From Desulfomonilaceae bacterium (GTDB lineage: Bacteria; Desulfobacterota; Desulfomonilia; Desulfomonilales; Desulfomonilaceae): a stretch of DNA of 64,000 nucleotides. Below, in pieces: positions 17,239 through 27,132 of this stretch (position 1 is the stretch's first letter; every line of letters begins with the position of its first letter). The DNA is taken from NCBI GenBank assembly GCA_031082285.1, contig JAVHLK010000005.1, positions 3,303-67,302 on the forward strand. Reading direction: 5' to 3'. The notes under the pieces are model-generated. The model was not told the DNA's origin and did no database searches. It saw nothing but the letters and a program-made list of their open reading frames with translations. A program made the translations under genes and the position numbers.

Positions 17239-18284
17239 ATGTCTTCCTTGCGGTGTGTTTGAACGAGACGTTCCAGTCTCCTGACCCGTTCCAGGATCTC
17301 GGGAAGCCTCTTGAAAAGTGATTGCGCCCGCAGAAAAACCTTGTGGGGCATTGCGGGCACCGATCCGGCCATTATGGAACCGCCGGGAACGTTGCGGTAG
17401 ATTCCGACACGGGTTGCCAGGACAACTCCGTCTCCAACCGTAACATGGTCCTTGATGCCTACCTGCCCGCCTATCATGCCGTACTTGCCGACGGAAGAAC
17501 TCCCCGCAATACCAACCTGCGAAGCCATCACCGTCTGGTCTCCCACCTGCACGCTGTGGGCGATTTGAACCAAGTTGTCTATCTTGACTCCTCTTCCCAA
17601 CCTGGTATTGCCGGCCAGTCCTCTGTCGACTGCACAAAGGGCTCCAATTTCGACATCATCTTCGATCCGGACGCTTCCACTATGGAATTTCTTGACATTT
17701 ACGGGCAGTCCGTTCTCGTCCACATCTCTGGCGTATCCAAATCCGTCCGATCCGATCACCGAACCGGAGTGTATGATCACCCTGCAGCCGATGATCACAC
17801 CGGGATAGATCGTGACGTTGGGAAAGATCCTTGTGTCGGGACCAATGAGAACGTCCTCTCCAATGTTCACGTGGGAGCCGACCACGCAACGGTCGCCCAG
17901 CACGGCCCCCTTTTCTATCACTGCGAATGCGCCGATTGAGACGCCCGTGCCGATCTTCGCTTCGGGATGAACTTCGGCCCGGGGAGAAACGTGCCCGGAG
18001 GGCTTCTTATGGGAATAGAACACGGCCGTCAGCCGGGCAAAATCCGCTTCCGGGTTTGCCGATCGTATGTGTGGGAGTCCGCCCGCGTCAAGCCCTTGAG
18101 GAAGGATGACCGCGCCCGCGGACCCTTCGGCCAGCTTTTTGAGGAACGCCTGATTGGCCGCATAAGTGATGTCCATTTCACGGGCGTACTCAATCGGCCG
18201 TGCGCCCGTGATCTCAGGACCCGGACTTTCGGAGGACACCTTTCCCAAAATATCCGCCAGTTGATCGAGCGTGAACGTGCTCAT
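17235..18284 (-). CDS. lpxD: UDP-3-O-acylglucosamine N-acyltransferase LpxD
   Basis: A 349-aa LpxD with an N-terminal uridine-binding domain (residues 1-100), a left-handed beta helix of hexapeptide repeats (about 100-290) and a C-terminal helix. Conserved segments include GSVIGSDGFGYA and the catalytic His in LVQIAHSVQVG. It adds the N-linked hydroxyacyl chain in lipid A synthesis. It starts 27 bp after skp and couples by ATGA to lpxA. Confidence 0.96.
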   Translation of the reverse strand: MSTFTLDQLADILGKVSSESPGPEITGARPIEYAREMDITYAANQAFLKKLAEGSAGAVILPQGLDAGGLPHIRSANPEADFARLTAVFYSHKKPSGHVSPRAEVHPEAKIGTGVSIGAFAVIEKGAVLGDRCVVGSHVNIGEDVLIGPDTRIFPNVTIYPGVIIGCRVIIHSGSVIGSDGFGYARDVDENGLPVNVKKFHSGSVRIEDDVEIGALCAVDRGLAGNTRLGRGVKIDNLVQIAHSVQVGDQTVMASQVGIAGSSSVGKYGMIGGQVGIKDHVTVGDGVVLATRVGIYRNVPGGSIMAGSVPAMPHKVFLRAQSLFKRLPEILERVRRLERLVQTHRKEDI

Positions 18285-18311
18285 CTTTGTCCTACGATCT
18301 TCTTACCCGCG

Positions 18312-18935
18312 TCACTGCGCCGGCCTGGCGGGGGCCTGCGGGCGACCAGTCGCTCTTGGAGCCGCAGCGGGAGCAGCGGCTGCGGGCCTTCTCGGCGCAG
18401 CCGGTCTGGCCGCGGCGGCCCCTTGGGCATCGTAGGCGCGGATGACTTCGTCGGTAATGTTCAACGCGTCGTCAACGGAAAGGAGAGCCGCGGAATTAAG
18501 CACCAGGGTCAGGCCCTTCTGCTCCCGTATTGCGGATATTACCTTGATCACGTCTCTCTGAAAAACTTCCTGAGCCGACTGTTGCTCGTTCCGGACAAGG
18601 TTCTCGGCCTCTTTTTCCAGGAGTTTCAACTCCATTTCCTTGATGCCCAATTCCTTGATCTTCGCGTTCCGTGCTTCTTCCTTCAGCATGGGACCGGTCT
18701 TCTGAAGCTGCTCCTGGAGATCCATGAGTTCCTTCTTCTTATTCTCGAGCTCGTTGCGCTTCTGAGACACGAGCTGAACCAATTTGTCCTGCTGTGCTTG
18801 AGCTTTCTTGGATTTGTTGGCGAATTCAACGAAATCAACAAACCCGATTTTCAGGCCTTGAGCCCCGCAGGTTCCAAACCATACAAGCGCCATCCCGAGA
18901 ACCAGGCAGATGACCGTTACAGAGCGTCCTCTCAT
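18312..18935 (-). CDS. skp: Periplasmic chaperone Skp/OmpH with Ala/Pro-rich tail
   Basis: A 207-aa OmpH-family protein. A signal peptide (residues 1-25, ending CGA) precedes the core strand LKIGFVDF, then a long coiled coil rich in Lys, Glu and Gln (about residues 40-130), then the closing IREQKGLTLVLNS and VDDALNITDEVIRAYD, as in Skp. The last 40 residues are an unusual Ala/Pro/Arg tail, probably disordered. Skp trimers carry unfolded outer-membrane proteins to BamA. The gene lies between bamA and lpxD, as is usual. Confidence 0.93.
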   Translation of the reverse strand: MRGRSVTVICLVLGMALVWFGTCGAQGLKIGFVDFVEFANKSKKAQAQQDKLVQLVSQKRNELENKKKELMDLQEQLQKTGPMLKEEARNAKIKELGIKEMELKLLEKEAENLVRNEQQSAQEVFQRDVIKVISAIREQKGLTLVLNSAALLSVDDALNITDEVIRAYDAQGAAAARPAAPRRPAAAAPAAAPRATGRPQAPARPAQ

Positions 18936-19273
18936 TACTCAACTCCTTCTCTTTTGGTGAAGTGCCGCCTTGCGACATTCGAGATACCCTCCCGAGTCGC
19001 CGGCATTTTCTTTTGGTATCTTTGCAGGATTGCTTTTGGGGGCGCAGTCCCGGAGACCTCCCGCATACGGCCGCACGATAGTCCCAACAAAAATCTATGT
19101 CGGAAACGATCGGCCGGGCAAAGCACTCTCGGTTACGGCGAGTACCGTGCCCCTGCTCGTCATCCGTGTCCACCTCCGGCATCATACGCCGCCGTTGCAT
19201 GGACCTGTGTGTTCACCATCCTCCTTTGTCGCCGTTCCGATCCGCAGGGCGATCTTCGTTGGTGTGAAAACCA
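18936..19273. other. Intergenic stretch between bamA and skp
   Basis: About 340 bp without a convincing gene. Frames here are Arg/Cys-rich and lack ribosome sites. A promoter for skp-lpxD may lie here, but I see no clear consensus. Confidence 0.4.
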
Positions 19274-21949
19274 TTAGAAGAGCTGTCCCATGGCAAAGGC
19301 AAAAGCCCCGGGCTCCTCACCTTTTGCGGGATTGATCTTCCATCCGTATTCCAAGCGGATGGGCCCCATGGGGGACATCCACCTGATGCCGACTCCGGCC
19401 CCTGCCTTAACTTCATCCAGAAACGGGCCGTCTTCAACGTTCCAGGAATTGCCCGCGTCCGCAAAAACGACTCCATTGAGGTTCATGCTTTCTACAAGCG
19501 GAAACAGACATTCCGCATTGGCGAACAATGAGCGGTCGCCGCCGATGATGCTGCCGTATTTGTCTCGCGGGCCGATCTCCCCGTTTTGATATCCCCGAAT
19601 ACTTTGGATTCCCCCCAAGACGAGCCGACGGTCGAACGGTATGGGGTCGCTTCCCGATTCCTGCAACAGCGAACCGTTTGCCCGAACTTTGAAAATCGCC
19701 TGCCACAACAACGGATAGTAGTAGGTTGCCTCCGTGAAGTAACGCTGAAAGGCCACGTCGCCGCCAAAACCCGATATGCGACTCCCAATGGATATCTTGC
19801 TTCCACCTCTCGGTATGACATGGCCGATACGCGTATCTCGACCAAAACCTACGGTCACGGAATTCTCCGCTACGTTGAGAAACCGTTGAGCGACTGTGTT
19901 GTACCGCTTATAGTAGTCCACCACGGACAATGCGTACACTCTCTCGAATTGGGAAACTTTACTGGAGTCGCGACCTATACCGGTGTCCATACTCCAGGCA
20001 CCGTAGAGCGGAAAGCCCAGGTGAAGACTAAGACCTTCTCCTTCCCTCACGAACTGGGTTTCCCTCTGAACCGCGCGATACCCTCGAGCGCTGCCTGTGA
20101 GAGGATAATCAAAGAGCCAGGGGTAAGTTACGGACCCTTCGTAGTTGTTCTTGCGTCCCGACAGATTTGCTTTGACATTGGCCACGATTCCCATGCCGAA
20201 CAGGTTCCTCTCCTTGAGATCCACGTTTCCCATGGCCCCATCCTGAGAGGAATACCCAAGGCCGGCCGCCAGTGAACCCGTCTTCTTCTCCGAGACTTGT
20301 ACGGTGACGTTCATGAGGTCCGGCCGAGAACCCGGTGCGGTCTGTATCTGAACCCCTTCGAAATAATCCATGCTCTGAAGGTTTTTCTTCGTGTTCTCGA
20401 ATTTGTCCGCGTTGTACAGATCTCCCTCATTAATGGCCAGGGACCTGCGGATCACCTTGTCGCGAGTCCGATCGTTTCCCACAATGTCCACTCGCTCGAT
20501 GGAGACCCGTTCTCCCTTCGATATCTCGTAACTGATGTCGATGAAATTATGCTCTTCATTGGCCTTTTGCCGTGGAGCTATGTCCACGTACGCATACCCC
20601 ATGTTGTTGTACAGTCTTTGAAGGGCCTGGATGTCCTCGGCGATGAGTGAACGTTTGACCCATGTTCTGGGGCCTGTTTTGAGTTCTTCCTTCAGTTTTT
20701 CTTCGGGAACGATGAGCTCGCCGGTGACGTCGACTTTCCTGACTTGAAATCTTTGTCCTTCTCGGATGGGATAGGTCACCTTTGCCCTTCCATCCTTGAT
20801 GTCGATCTGAGGAGCGCCCACCTGAACCTGCACAAAACCGTGGTCGAGATAGTACGCGATGAGTCGCATTCGATCTTCTTCGAGTTTCTCGCTTGTAAAG
20901 GTGCCTGAATCGTCGATGAGCCAGAACCAGGTCTTCTCCTTGACGTTCAAGATCTTCTTGAGTTCCTTCTCGGGAATGCTCTTTCGACCTTCCAGGACTA
21001 TTTCCGTCAGGTAGCTCTTCACACCTTCATCGATGGTAAATATCAGGTTCGCCTCGTCTCTCGACAGTTCCTTGATTTCATAATCAATCTTGGGTTCGTA
21101 ATATCCCTCCTTCTCGTACATCTTCTTGACCTTCTGGATATCGTCCCTGATTTTTTCGACACTGGCCACATTCAAGCGCTTGGTGAGAAGGCGGTCAAGA
21201 ATCTGATCCGCTGTGAACACCGTGTTTCCACTGATTTCAATTTCTTTGATGAAGGGGCGTTCTTTGATCTCTATGTTGAGATCGATTTCTCCTGTGGGAG
21301 TCTTTTCCGCGCGGATCTGAACATCATCGAAGTACCCCAGATCGTAGATCCTCCGGATGTCTTCACCGATTGCAGACTTACGGAATTGTGTCCCCGGTTT
21401 CATTTCCACCCGGTTGAGAATCGTTTCAGTTTGGACTCTCCTGTTCCCCTCGATGTGAATCTTACCGATCTTCGGCCGGTCCAGCACGGCACCACCGATA
21501 TCCACGGCGAGATCCTTCATGGCGGCCACCAACTCCTGCATGTCCTTTCCGGTCGCGGTGAAGAGCCGGGGCTTGTCCGACCGTTTCGTATCCAACGCCC
21601 ACACTTCGAGCGAATACCCATCTTCAAGCTTGGATACGGATCCCCAAGCCACCACTTCCGCGCCGATGCGGCCGGCTATCCTTTCCAGACGCGCGGGATC
21701 TACCCGGGGCAGCCGCACCGCCTCGACAAACTGGCCGCCGCTCAGAACATTCACGTCGCCTTCGCGGGACAACTCCGCGCCTAGGGCGGCCGCGACTTCA
21801 TTGCTGAACGTGTCCACAGAATCCTTGGTCTTCATCCTGAACGGGAAGATGAGAACCCTCTTCTGCTTTGTCTCCTGCTCCTGCTCCTGAGCCATTGGCG
21901 GAACAGGGACCAACAGGAGAATCATTATGACGGCAATAACCTTGATCAT
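19274..21949 (-). CDS. bamA: Outer-membrane protein assembly factor BamA with extra N-terminal TolB_N-like domain
   Basis: The protein is 891 aa from ATG at 21949, which overlaps the lolD stop (ATGA). A signal peptide ends near MAQ at residue 20. Residues about 28-150 are not POTRA: the pattern RVLIFPF, AAALGAELSREGDVNVLSG, GAEVVAWGSVSKLEDGYSLEV resembles the TolB/FlgO/CsgG-type N-terminal fold. Five POTRA domains follow from KIGKIHIEGNRRVQTETIL to about residue 560, then a 16-strand barrel ending in Phe (FAFAMGQLF), the usual outer-membrane signal. BamA folds and inserts outer-membrane proteins. The extra domain makes it about 100 residues longer than typical BamA. Confidence 0.94.
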   Translation of the reverse strand: MIKVIAVIMILLLVPVPPMAQEQEQETKQKRVLIFPFRMKTKDSVDTFSNEVAAALGAELSREGDVNVLSGGQFVEAVRLPRVDPARLERIAGRIGAEVVAWGSVSKLEDGYSLEVWALDTKRSDKPRLFTATGKDMQELVAAMKDLAVDIGGAVLDRPKIGKIHIEGNRRVQTETILNRVEMKPGTQFRKSAIGEDIRRIYDLGYFDDVQIRAEKTPTGEIDLNIEIKERPFIKEIEISGNTVFTADQILDRLLTKRLNVASVEKIRDDIQKVKKMYEKEGYYEPKIDYEIKELSRDEANLIFTIDEGVKSYLTEIVLEGRKSIPEKELKKILNVKEKTWFWLIDDSGTFTSEKLEEDRMRLIAYYLDHGFVQVQVGAPQIDIKDGRAKVTYPIREGQRFQVRKVDVTGELIVPEEKLKEELKTGPRTWVKRSLIAEDIQALQRLYNNMGYAYVDIAPRQKANEEHNFIDISYEISKGERVSIERVDIVGNDRTRDKVIRRSLAINEGDLYNADKFENTKKNLQSMDYFEGVQIQTAPGSRPDLMNVTVQVSEKKTGSLAAGLGYSSQDGAMGNVDLKERNLFGMGIVANVKANLSGRKNNYEGSVTYPWLFDYPLTGSARGYRAVQRETQFVREGEGLSLHLGFPLYGAWSMDTGIGRDSSKVSQFERVYALSVVDYYKRYNTVAQRFLNVAENSVTVGFGRDTRIGHVIPRGGSKISIGSRISGFGGDVAFQRYFTEATYYYPLLWQAIFKVRANGSLLQESGSDPIPFDRRLVLGGIQSIRGYQNGEIGPRDKYGSIIGGDRSLFANAECLFPLVESMNLNGVVFADAGNSWNVEDGPFLDEVKAGAGVGIRWMSPMGPIRLEYGWKINPAKGEEPGAFAFAMGQLF

Positions 21950-22632
21950 CCTAGTTCCACGAGTCTCCCACCGATCAGGCCCACTCTTCGATCCATGACC
22001 CGTGAAAGCGATTCCTTGTGGGTGACCACAATCAGCGTCGTCTTCCGGGACCCATTGAGATCTCTCAACAAAATCTCTATTTCCTCCCCGGTATCGGGAT
22101 CGAGATTGCCCGTTGGCTCGTCGGCCAGGATTACATCCGGATTCATGATCAATGCCCTGGCAATGGCAACCCGCTGTTGCTCTCCTCCCGAAAGTTCTCC
22201 GGGCCGGTGGCCGACCCTGTCCGCAAGCCCTACGGTCTCGAGTAGACTCCGAGCCCTCTCGACGATTCCGTTGCCGCGGTCGCCCGCAATAAGACCAGGC
22301 ATAACGACGTTTTCCAGGGCCGTGAATTCGGGCAGGAGTTGGAAGAACTGAAAGACAAAACCGATGCTCTTGTTGCGAATGCGCGCCCGAGCGCTCTCGC
22401 TGAGTTGCCGAACGTCCGTTCCCTTGAGAAGCAGTGTTCCGCTGATCGGTTTGTCCAGGAGTCCCATGATGTGGAGCAGCGTGCTCTTCCCCACTCCCGA
22501 TGGACCGATGACGGCCACGCTTTCTCCCTGGTTTACCGTGAGGTTCACCCCGCGCAGAACCTCCACGACCTTGGTTCCGTTGGAAAAGCTCTTCCACAGA
22601 TCGGTCAGTTCATAGAGCCGGGGCTCATTCAT
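21946..22632 (-). CDS. lolD: Lipoprotein-releasing ABC transporter ATPase LolD
   Basis: A 228-aa ATPase of the MacB/LolD class: Walker A IGPSGVGKSTLLH, signature LSGGEQQRVAIARALI, Walker B VILADEPTGNLD and the LolD-typical IGFVFQFFQLLPEFTALENV. It powers release of lipoproteins from the inner membrane toward LolA. The start lies 8 bp inside the lolC 3' end, and the stop overlaps the bamA start. Confidence 0.95.
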   Translation of the reverse strand: MNEPRLYELTDLWKSFSNGTKVVEVLRGVNLTVNQGESVAVIGPSGVGKSTLLHIMGLLDKPISGTLLLKGTDVRQLSESARARIRNKSIGFVFQFFQLLPEFTALENVVMPGLIAGDRGNGIVERARSLLETVGLADRVGHRPGELSGGEQQRVAIARALIMNPDVILADEPTGNLDPDTGEEIEILLRDLNGSRKTTLIVVTHKESLSRVMDRRVGLIGGRLVELG

Positions 22633-23860
22633 AACGAAGCGCCTCCACCGGTTCCAGGCGTGCGGCGCGCAAAGAGGGGTATATCGTAGCCAAGAAGCAT
22701 ATGAGCAGTGCCACCAAACAGGTAATAAGGACGTCGGACGTCGTCACTGAAACAGGGAGCGTGGAAATGGTATAGATCTCCTCCGGTAGTTCGATGATCG
22801 GATATTTTGCCAACAGAGCCGCTCCCGCGATGCCGGCCGCGGCGCCCAGGAAAGTCCCCACAACGCCCACAACCATACCCTGTGCAATGAAGATGCTCAT
22901 GATCCTGTCCGAGGTTGCTCCCAACGCCTTCAGGATCGCAATATCCCTGCTCTTCTCCATGACGAGCATGATCAGCGAGATAATGATGTTGAACGCCGCC
23001 ACCAGGACGATGAATGTCAGGATGATGAACATCGCTATCTTCTCCAACTTCATGGCGCTGAAGAGGTTGCGATACATGTCCCTCCAGGTCCTGGTCGAGT
23101 AGGGCGATCCCAACGACGCCTCAATCCTGCCGCCCAACTTGGGCGCATCATAGATGTTCGAGAGATTCACCTCGATTCCGGTGACGCCGTTGCCCATCTC
23201 AAAGAACTTCTGAGCTTCCCCCAGAGACATGTAGGCAAGATTTGCATCGAACTCGTACATCCCGGACTTGAAAACTCCCACGATCCTGAAGTGTTGCACC
23301 TTCGGGATGGCTCCAATGGGCGTCCTCCTTCCCTGCGGCGAGATCAGTTGCACCAGGTCGCCGACTCTGAGCGAGTTCGCGATGGCGAGTTCTTTGCCTA
23401 CGATAAGTCCTCCCATTCCGTCCTTGGACGGATTCAAATCCTCCAGTGTGCCGTGGAGAATGTACCGAGGAAGCGCGATCACGTTTCCGGCCGTCTGGGT
23501 GTCGATGCCTCGCACCACAACTCCGCGAACGACACCGCTCGTGGAGAGCATGGCCTGACCGTATATGTACGGCGTGACGGCCTTTACACCGTCAAAGAGG
23601 TTAATTCGTTCCATCAGCGCCGGCCACTCCGTCACCCGACGACTGGAATGGCTCGTCACCACGAGATGAGACACGGTCCCAAGAATCTTCTCCTTGAGAT
23701 CTTTTTCGAAGCCGTTCATCACTCCCAGCACGATAATCAGGGTCATCACTCCCAGCATGACGCCCAGCACGCTGAACCCGCTGATAACCGAGACAAAGGC
23801 CTGCTTGCGCTTGGCCTTCATATAGCGTAAACCCACGCTTATTTCGAAGGGCAACCTCAT
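22625..23860 (-). CDS. lolC: Lipoprotein-releasing system transmembrane protein LolC/LolE
   Basis: The protein is 411 aa from ATG at 23860 (ATGA overlap with lysS). It has one N-terminal helix (VISGFSVLGVMLGVMTLIIVLGV), a large periplasmic MacB-PCD domain (about residues 50-260) and three C-terminal helices with the FtsX-type segment KSRDIAILKALGATSDRIMS. Start MRLPFEISVGLRYMKAKRK is typical of LolC/E. Only one such gene is present, so it probably forms a homodimer (LolF type) with LolD. A longer frame to 24130 is lysS in another frame. Confidence 0.94.
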   Translation of the reverse strand: MRLPFEISVGLRYMKAKRKQAFVSVISGFSVLGVMLGVMTLIIVLGVMNGFEKDLKEKILGTVSHLVVTSHSSRRVTEWPALMERINLFDGVKAVTPYIYGQAMLSTSGVVRGVVVRGIDTQTAGNVIALPRYILHGTLEDLNPSKDGMGGLIVGKELAIANSLRVGDLVQLISPQGRRTPIGAIPKVQHFRIVGVFKSGMYEFDANLAYMSLGEAQKFFEMGNGVTGIEVNLSNIYDAPKLGGRIEASLGSPYSTRTWRDMYRNLFSAMKLEKIAMFIILTFIVLVAAFNIIISLIMLVMEKSRDIAILKALGATSDRIMSIFIAQGMVVGVVGTFLGAAAGIAGAALLAKYPIIELPEEIYTISTLPVSVTTSDVLITCLVALLICFLATIYPSLRAARLEPVEALRYE

Positions 23861-25368
23861 CCGACTCCCTTTTCCGGGCGCATATGAGGAAAGAGAATCA
23901 CTTCTCGGATAGACTGCGCGTTGGTCAGAAGCATCACCAAACGATCTATCCCGAGACCTTCGCCGGCTGCCGGCGGCATACCGTACTCCAACGCCCTCAG
24001 GAAATCCTCGTCGAGAAAATGTGCCTCTTCGTCCCCGGCCGCTCGTGCCCGAACCTGTTCCTCGAACCGACCGCGCTGATCCAAGGGATCGGTGAGTTCC
24101 GTGAACGCGTTCGCGGTTTCCCGCCCACAAATATAGAGTTCGAATCGGTCGGTGACCGTGGGGTCTTCATCGTTCCTGCGAGCCAGCGGGGACACCTCAA
24201 CCGGATACTTGTGTACAAAGATGGGACCCCACAAGCGCTTCTCCACCAGTTCATCGAACAACGCCATTCGCAACTTGCCGAGCGACGCGTCCTTGTGGAC
24301 GTCCAGGCCCATGTCCATTGCCTTGATGAACAGCCCGTTGCGATCTTCAACCTGTTCTGCGGTCAGTGCGCCGTAGCTTTCGAGGGCTGCGTTCACCGTG
24401 ATCCTCTTCCACGGCGGCGTCAGGTCCACCTCGCCGTCGCCGTACGGCACGATATAACTGCCGGTAGTCTCCAGGGCGACCCCGGAAATCATTTCTTCCG
24501 TGAGAGCCATGAGATCTTCGTACGTGCTGTATGCCTGGTAGAATTCGAGCATGGTGAATTCGGGATTATGCTGTGTGGAAATCCCCTCGTTTCGGAAATT
24601 CCGATTAATTTCAAAGACTCTTTCGAAGCCGCCGACCAGAAGACGCTTCAGGTACAGCTCCGGCGCCACTCTCAGGAACAGGCCGCGGTTCAGGGCATGG
24701 TGGAACGTCTCAAACGGCTTGGCGGTAGCACCACCGGGAATGGGCTGCATCATCGGCGTTTCCACCTCGAGATAGCCGCGCTTCGTCAGGAAGTCTCGCA
24801 AGTACGAAACGATGCGGCTGCGCGTTACGACGATCTCCCTGGCGTGACGATTCACTATTAAATCGAGATAGCGCTGACGGTACCGTATTTCGATATCGGT
24901 CAACCCGTGCCACTTTTCAGGAAGAGGTCGAAGCGACTTGGTGAGCAGTTTCATCTGGTCTGCAAGAATACTCGGTTCGCCGGTACGGGTCTTAAACGGT
25001 GTTCCGCGAAAGCCGACAATGTCTCCCACATCCAATTTCTTCACGAGCTTGTATGCGTCTCTCCCGAGCGTGTCCCGCGTCAAATAGGCCTGAAAATCGC
25101 CCGAGCTGTCGCGTACGCGGGCGAATGTCGCTTTTCCCATGATGCGCAGCGCAAAAATTCTTCCCGCCATGCTTATGGAATCTTCGGATCCATCGAACGT
25201 TTCTGCCGAGCGAAACCGCTCCTGGAATTCCGCCGCACTCAAAACCGGAACAAAACCCACGGCATACGCCGGAATACCTAGATCGGCCAATTCTTGGACC
25301 TTGCGCAGTCGCGCTTCGGTCAAAGATGCTCCATGAGCTCTCGTCTTTTCTGTTGAAGGTTCCGCCAC
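23857..25368 (-). CDS. lysS: Lysyl-tRNA synthetase, class II
   Basis: A 503-aa enzyme charging tRNA-Lys. The N-terminal OB-fold domain covers about residues 65-170 (IFALRIMGKATFARVRDSSGDFQ split at its core). Class II motif 2 is FRNEGISTQHNPEFTMLEFY and motif 3 is GEGLGIDRLVMLLTN near the C-terminus. It is the first gene of the long envelope operon and couples by ATGA to lolC. The lysS-lolC-lolD order occurs in many deltaproteobacteria. A promoter candidate lies at 25411-25437. Confidence 0.96.
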   Translation of the reverse strand: MAEPSTEKTRAHGASLTEARLRKVQELADLGIPAYAVGFVPVLSAAEFQERFRSAETFDGSEDSISMAGRIFALRIMGKATFARVRDSSGDFQAYLTRDTLGRDAYKLVKKLDVGDIVGFRGTPFKTRTGEPSILADQMKLLTKSLRPLPEKWHGLTDIEIRYRQRYLDLIVNRHAREIVVTRSRIVSYLRDFLTKRGYLEVETPMMQPIPGGATAKPFETFHHALNRGLFLRVAPELYLKRLLVGGFERVFEINRNFRNEGISTQHNPEFTMLEFYQAYSTYEDLMALTEEMISGVALETTGSYIVPYGDGEVDLTPPWKRITVNAALESYGALTAEQVEDRNGLFIKAMDMGLDVHKDASLGKLRMALFDELVEKRLWGPIFVHKYPVEVSPLARRNDEDPTVTDRFELYICGRETANAFTELTDPLDQRGRFEEQVRARAAGDEEAHFLDEDFLRALEYGMPPAAGEGLGIDRLVMLLTNAQSIREVILFPHMRPEKGVG

Positions 25369-25410
25369 CTTTTCGGTTCTCCTGAATCGGTCCCCTGATC
25401 AGACCGGGTT

Positions 25411-25437
25411 ATTATCCTTTCCCCCCCAAAAAGTCAA
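25411..25437 (-). promoter_or_regulatory. Candidate sigma-70 promoter for lysS and the envelope operon
   Basis: On the minus strand TTGACT and GATAAT are 15 bases apart, about 43 bp before the lysS start. The spacer is short for an ideal promoter, but both boxes are close to consensus and nothing better is seen. The surrounding gap 25369-25866 otherwise holds only the pil terminator. Confidence 0.45.
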
Positions 25438-25624
25438 GTGAAGCCCTCCCAATGGACACCGCGCCTCTCCAGAGAACGAGCCGTCCCTCGGCAGTCTCAC
25501 CAAGCACCTCTGCACGTTTCCCATCATGGGAAATCCATTTGGCCGTCTTGAATCGTCCCGACTCTCCATCACCTCCCACCGGCTTGCCCGCGCACGTTCT
25601 ACCGATATGCCCGAAGAAACACCT

Positions 25625-25650
25625 AAAAAAAAAGAGGCTTGTCAGCCTCG
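25625..25650 (-). terminator. Intrinsic terminator after pilB-pilT-pilC
   Basis: On the minus strand GAGGCT pairs with AGCCTC around a 4-base loop and is followed by nine T residues. It lies about 215 bp past the pilC stop and before the lysS promoter region, so it separates the two operons. Confidence 0.85.
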
Positions 25651-25866
25651 TGAGCAGACTCTTCGGCGACCGGTCCGGTATCCCGCCGATACGACTTCCC
25701 AATGACATCGAATCGATCGTCGTCAGGCCAACAGCCGAGAAAGCCCTTCGCCGGTCTCCCCGGCACTCGACTTGGGTCTCGGGTCCCGCCTCAATCGGCA
25801 TCCGACCGAGCCGCCTCCTCGCCCTCTCCTCGATCCCCTCCGACCGATGAAGCCGGATGACAACCG

Positions 25867-27084
25867 CTATTGGCCTTCCGAGACCACGCCGGCCATGGAG
25901 AACACCGGGAGGTACATCGCGATGACCATGCCGCCGCAAACTCCTCCCAGAAAAACGATCATGATCGGCTCCATCAACTGTGTGAGGCCTTCGACCGCTG
26001 CGTCGACTTCCTCGTCGTAGAACTCCGAGATCTTGGCCAACATGGCGTCGAGAGCACCCGTCGCTTCCCCGACCGCGATCATACGCACGACCATTCCTGG
26101 AAAGACACCCGTTTCCATGAGAGGTTCCGCGATGGTTCGTCCTTCGGCAATTGCGGTCCTCGTATTCATGATCGCAGCCTCGATAATGACGTTGCCGGCA
26201 GTCCTCGCGGTAATTTCGAGCGCGTCCAGTATGGGGACGCCGCTGGAAATCATCGTTCCCAGTGTGGAGCAGAACCTCGCGACCGCGACTTTGCGAAGCA
26301 GGATCCCGAACACCGGAGTCCTGAGCAAGAGCCGGTCTATGATCATCCTGCCCTTTTCCGTGTTGTAAAACTTCCGAATAATGAAAATTATGAAGCCCAG
26401 CGTCAGGAAGATGTAGATGAAGTACGCCTGGAGAAACTCACTCATTGCGAGCACAAACAGGGTCGGACCCGGGAGCTTCTGCCCGGCCCCCTCGAACATC
26501 TCTTTGAACACGGGGATCACGAACAGGAGAAGGATTGATACGACGGCCATGGCGATGGTGATGACCACGGCCGGATAGATCATCGCTCCCTTGACTTTTC
26601 GTTTGAGAGCCTCGGATTTCTCGAGAAACACCGCAAGTCTTCGAAGAATGGTATCCAGAATACCACCGGTTTCACCGGCATGGATGAGATTCACAAACAG
26701 ATCGTCAAAGATCTTGGGGTGATCCTTGAGAGCTTCCGCAAAGGTACTTCCGCCCTCAACGCTCGATTTGACCTGAGTGAGTACTCGTTTGAAAGTGCGA
26801 TTTTCTTGCTGGCTGGCCAGAATCTCCAAGCATTGGACAAGAGGAAGACCCGCGTCGATCATTGTCGCAAATTGCCTGGTGAAAATAACGACATCCTTGG
26901 TGGAGACTTTGGGCTGAAACAGTTCGATGTTCTCGAACAGGTCTTTGGGCTTCTTCTTGACCTTGATGTCGCTGTAGTTCATCTTACGGAGTTTCGTAAG
27001 GACTACGGCCTCATTGACCTCGCTCATCTCCCCTTTGAGCATGTTGCCGGCAGTCGTTCTCGCCCTCCAAACAAATTCAGGCAT
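25867..27084 (-). CDS. pilC: Type IV pilus inner-membrane platform protein PilC (GspF family)
   Basis: A 405-aa protein with two GspF repeats (about residues 68-190 and 270-395) and three membrane helices (near 170-192, 210-240 and 375-398). Start MPEFVWRARTTAGNMLKGEM is typical of PilC. Signatures TRQFATMIDAGLPLVQCLEIL and, in the second repeat, CSTLGTMISSGVPILDALEI are clear. GGAGG lies ahead of ATG 27084. It is the platform that PilB and PilT act on. It is the last gene of pilB-pilT-pilC. Confidence 0.95.
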   Translation of the reverse strand: MPEFVWRARTTAGNMLKGEMSEVNEAVVLTKLRKMNYSDIKVKKKPKDLFENIELFQPKVSTKDVVIFTRQFATMIDAGLPLVQCLEILASQQENRTFKRVLTQVKSSVEGGSTFAEALKDHPKIFDDLFVNLIHAGETGGILDTILRRLAVFLEKSEALKRKVKGAMIYPAVVITIAMAVVSILLLFVIPVFKEMFEGAGQKLPGPTLFVLAMSEFLQAYFIYIFLTLGFIIFIIRKFYNTEKGRMIIDRLLLRTPVFGILLRKVAVARFCSTLGTMISSGVPILDALEITARTAGNVIIEAAIMNTRTAIAEGRTIAEPLMETGVFPGMVVRMIAVGEATGALDAMLAKISEFYDEEVDAAVEGLTQLMEPIMIVFLGGVCGGMVIAMYLPVFSMAGVVSEGQ

Positions 27085-27132
27085 ATGTCGTCCTCCTTGG
27101 ATCAGAAGGAATTGAGGAACGGGCGAACACCC

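Noticed and set aside
16435-18284. Expected fabZ between lpxD and lpxA
   Set aside because: lpxD and lpxA overlap by 4 bp, so there is no room; fabZ must be elsewhere.
25452-25850. Plus-strand frame of 132 codons between lysS and pilC
   Set aside because: It runs across the pil terminator and the lysS promoter, has no ribosome site and is rich in Ser/Arg/Pro with no family.
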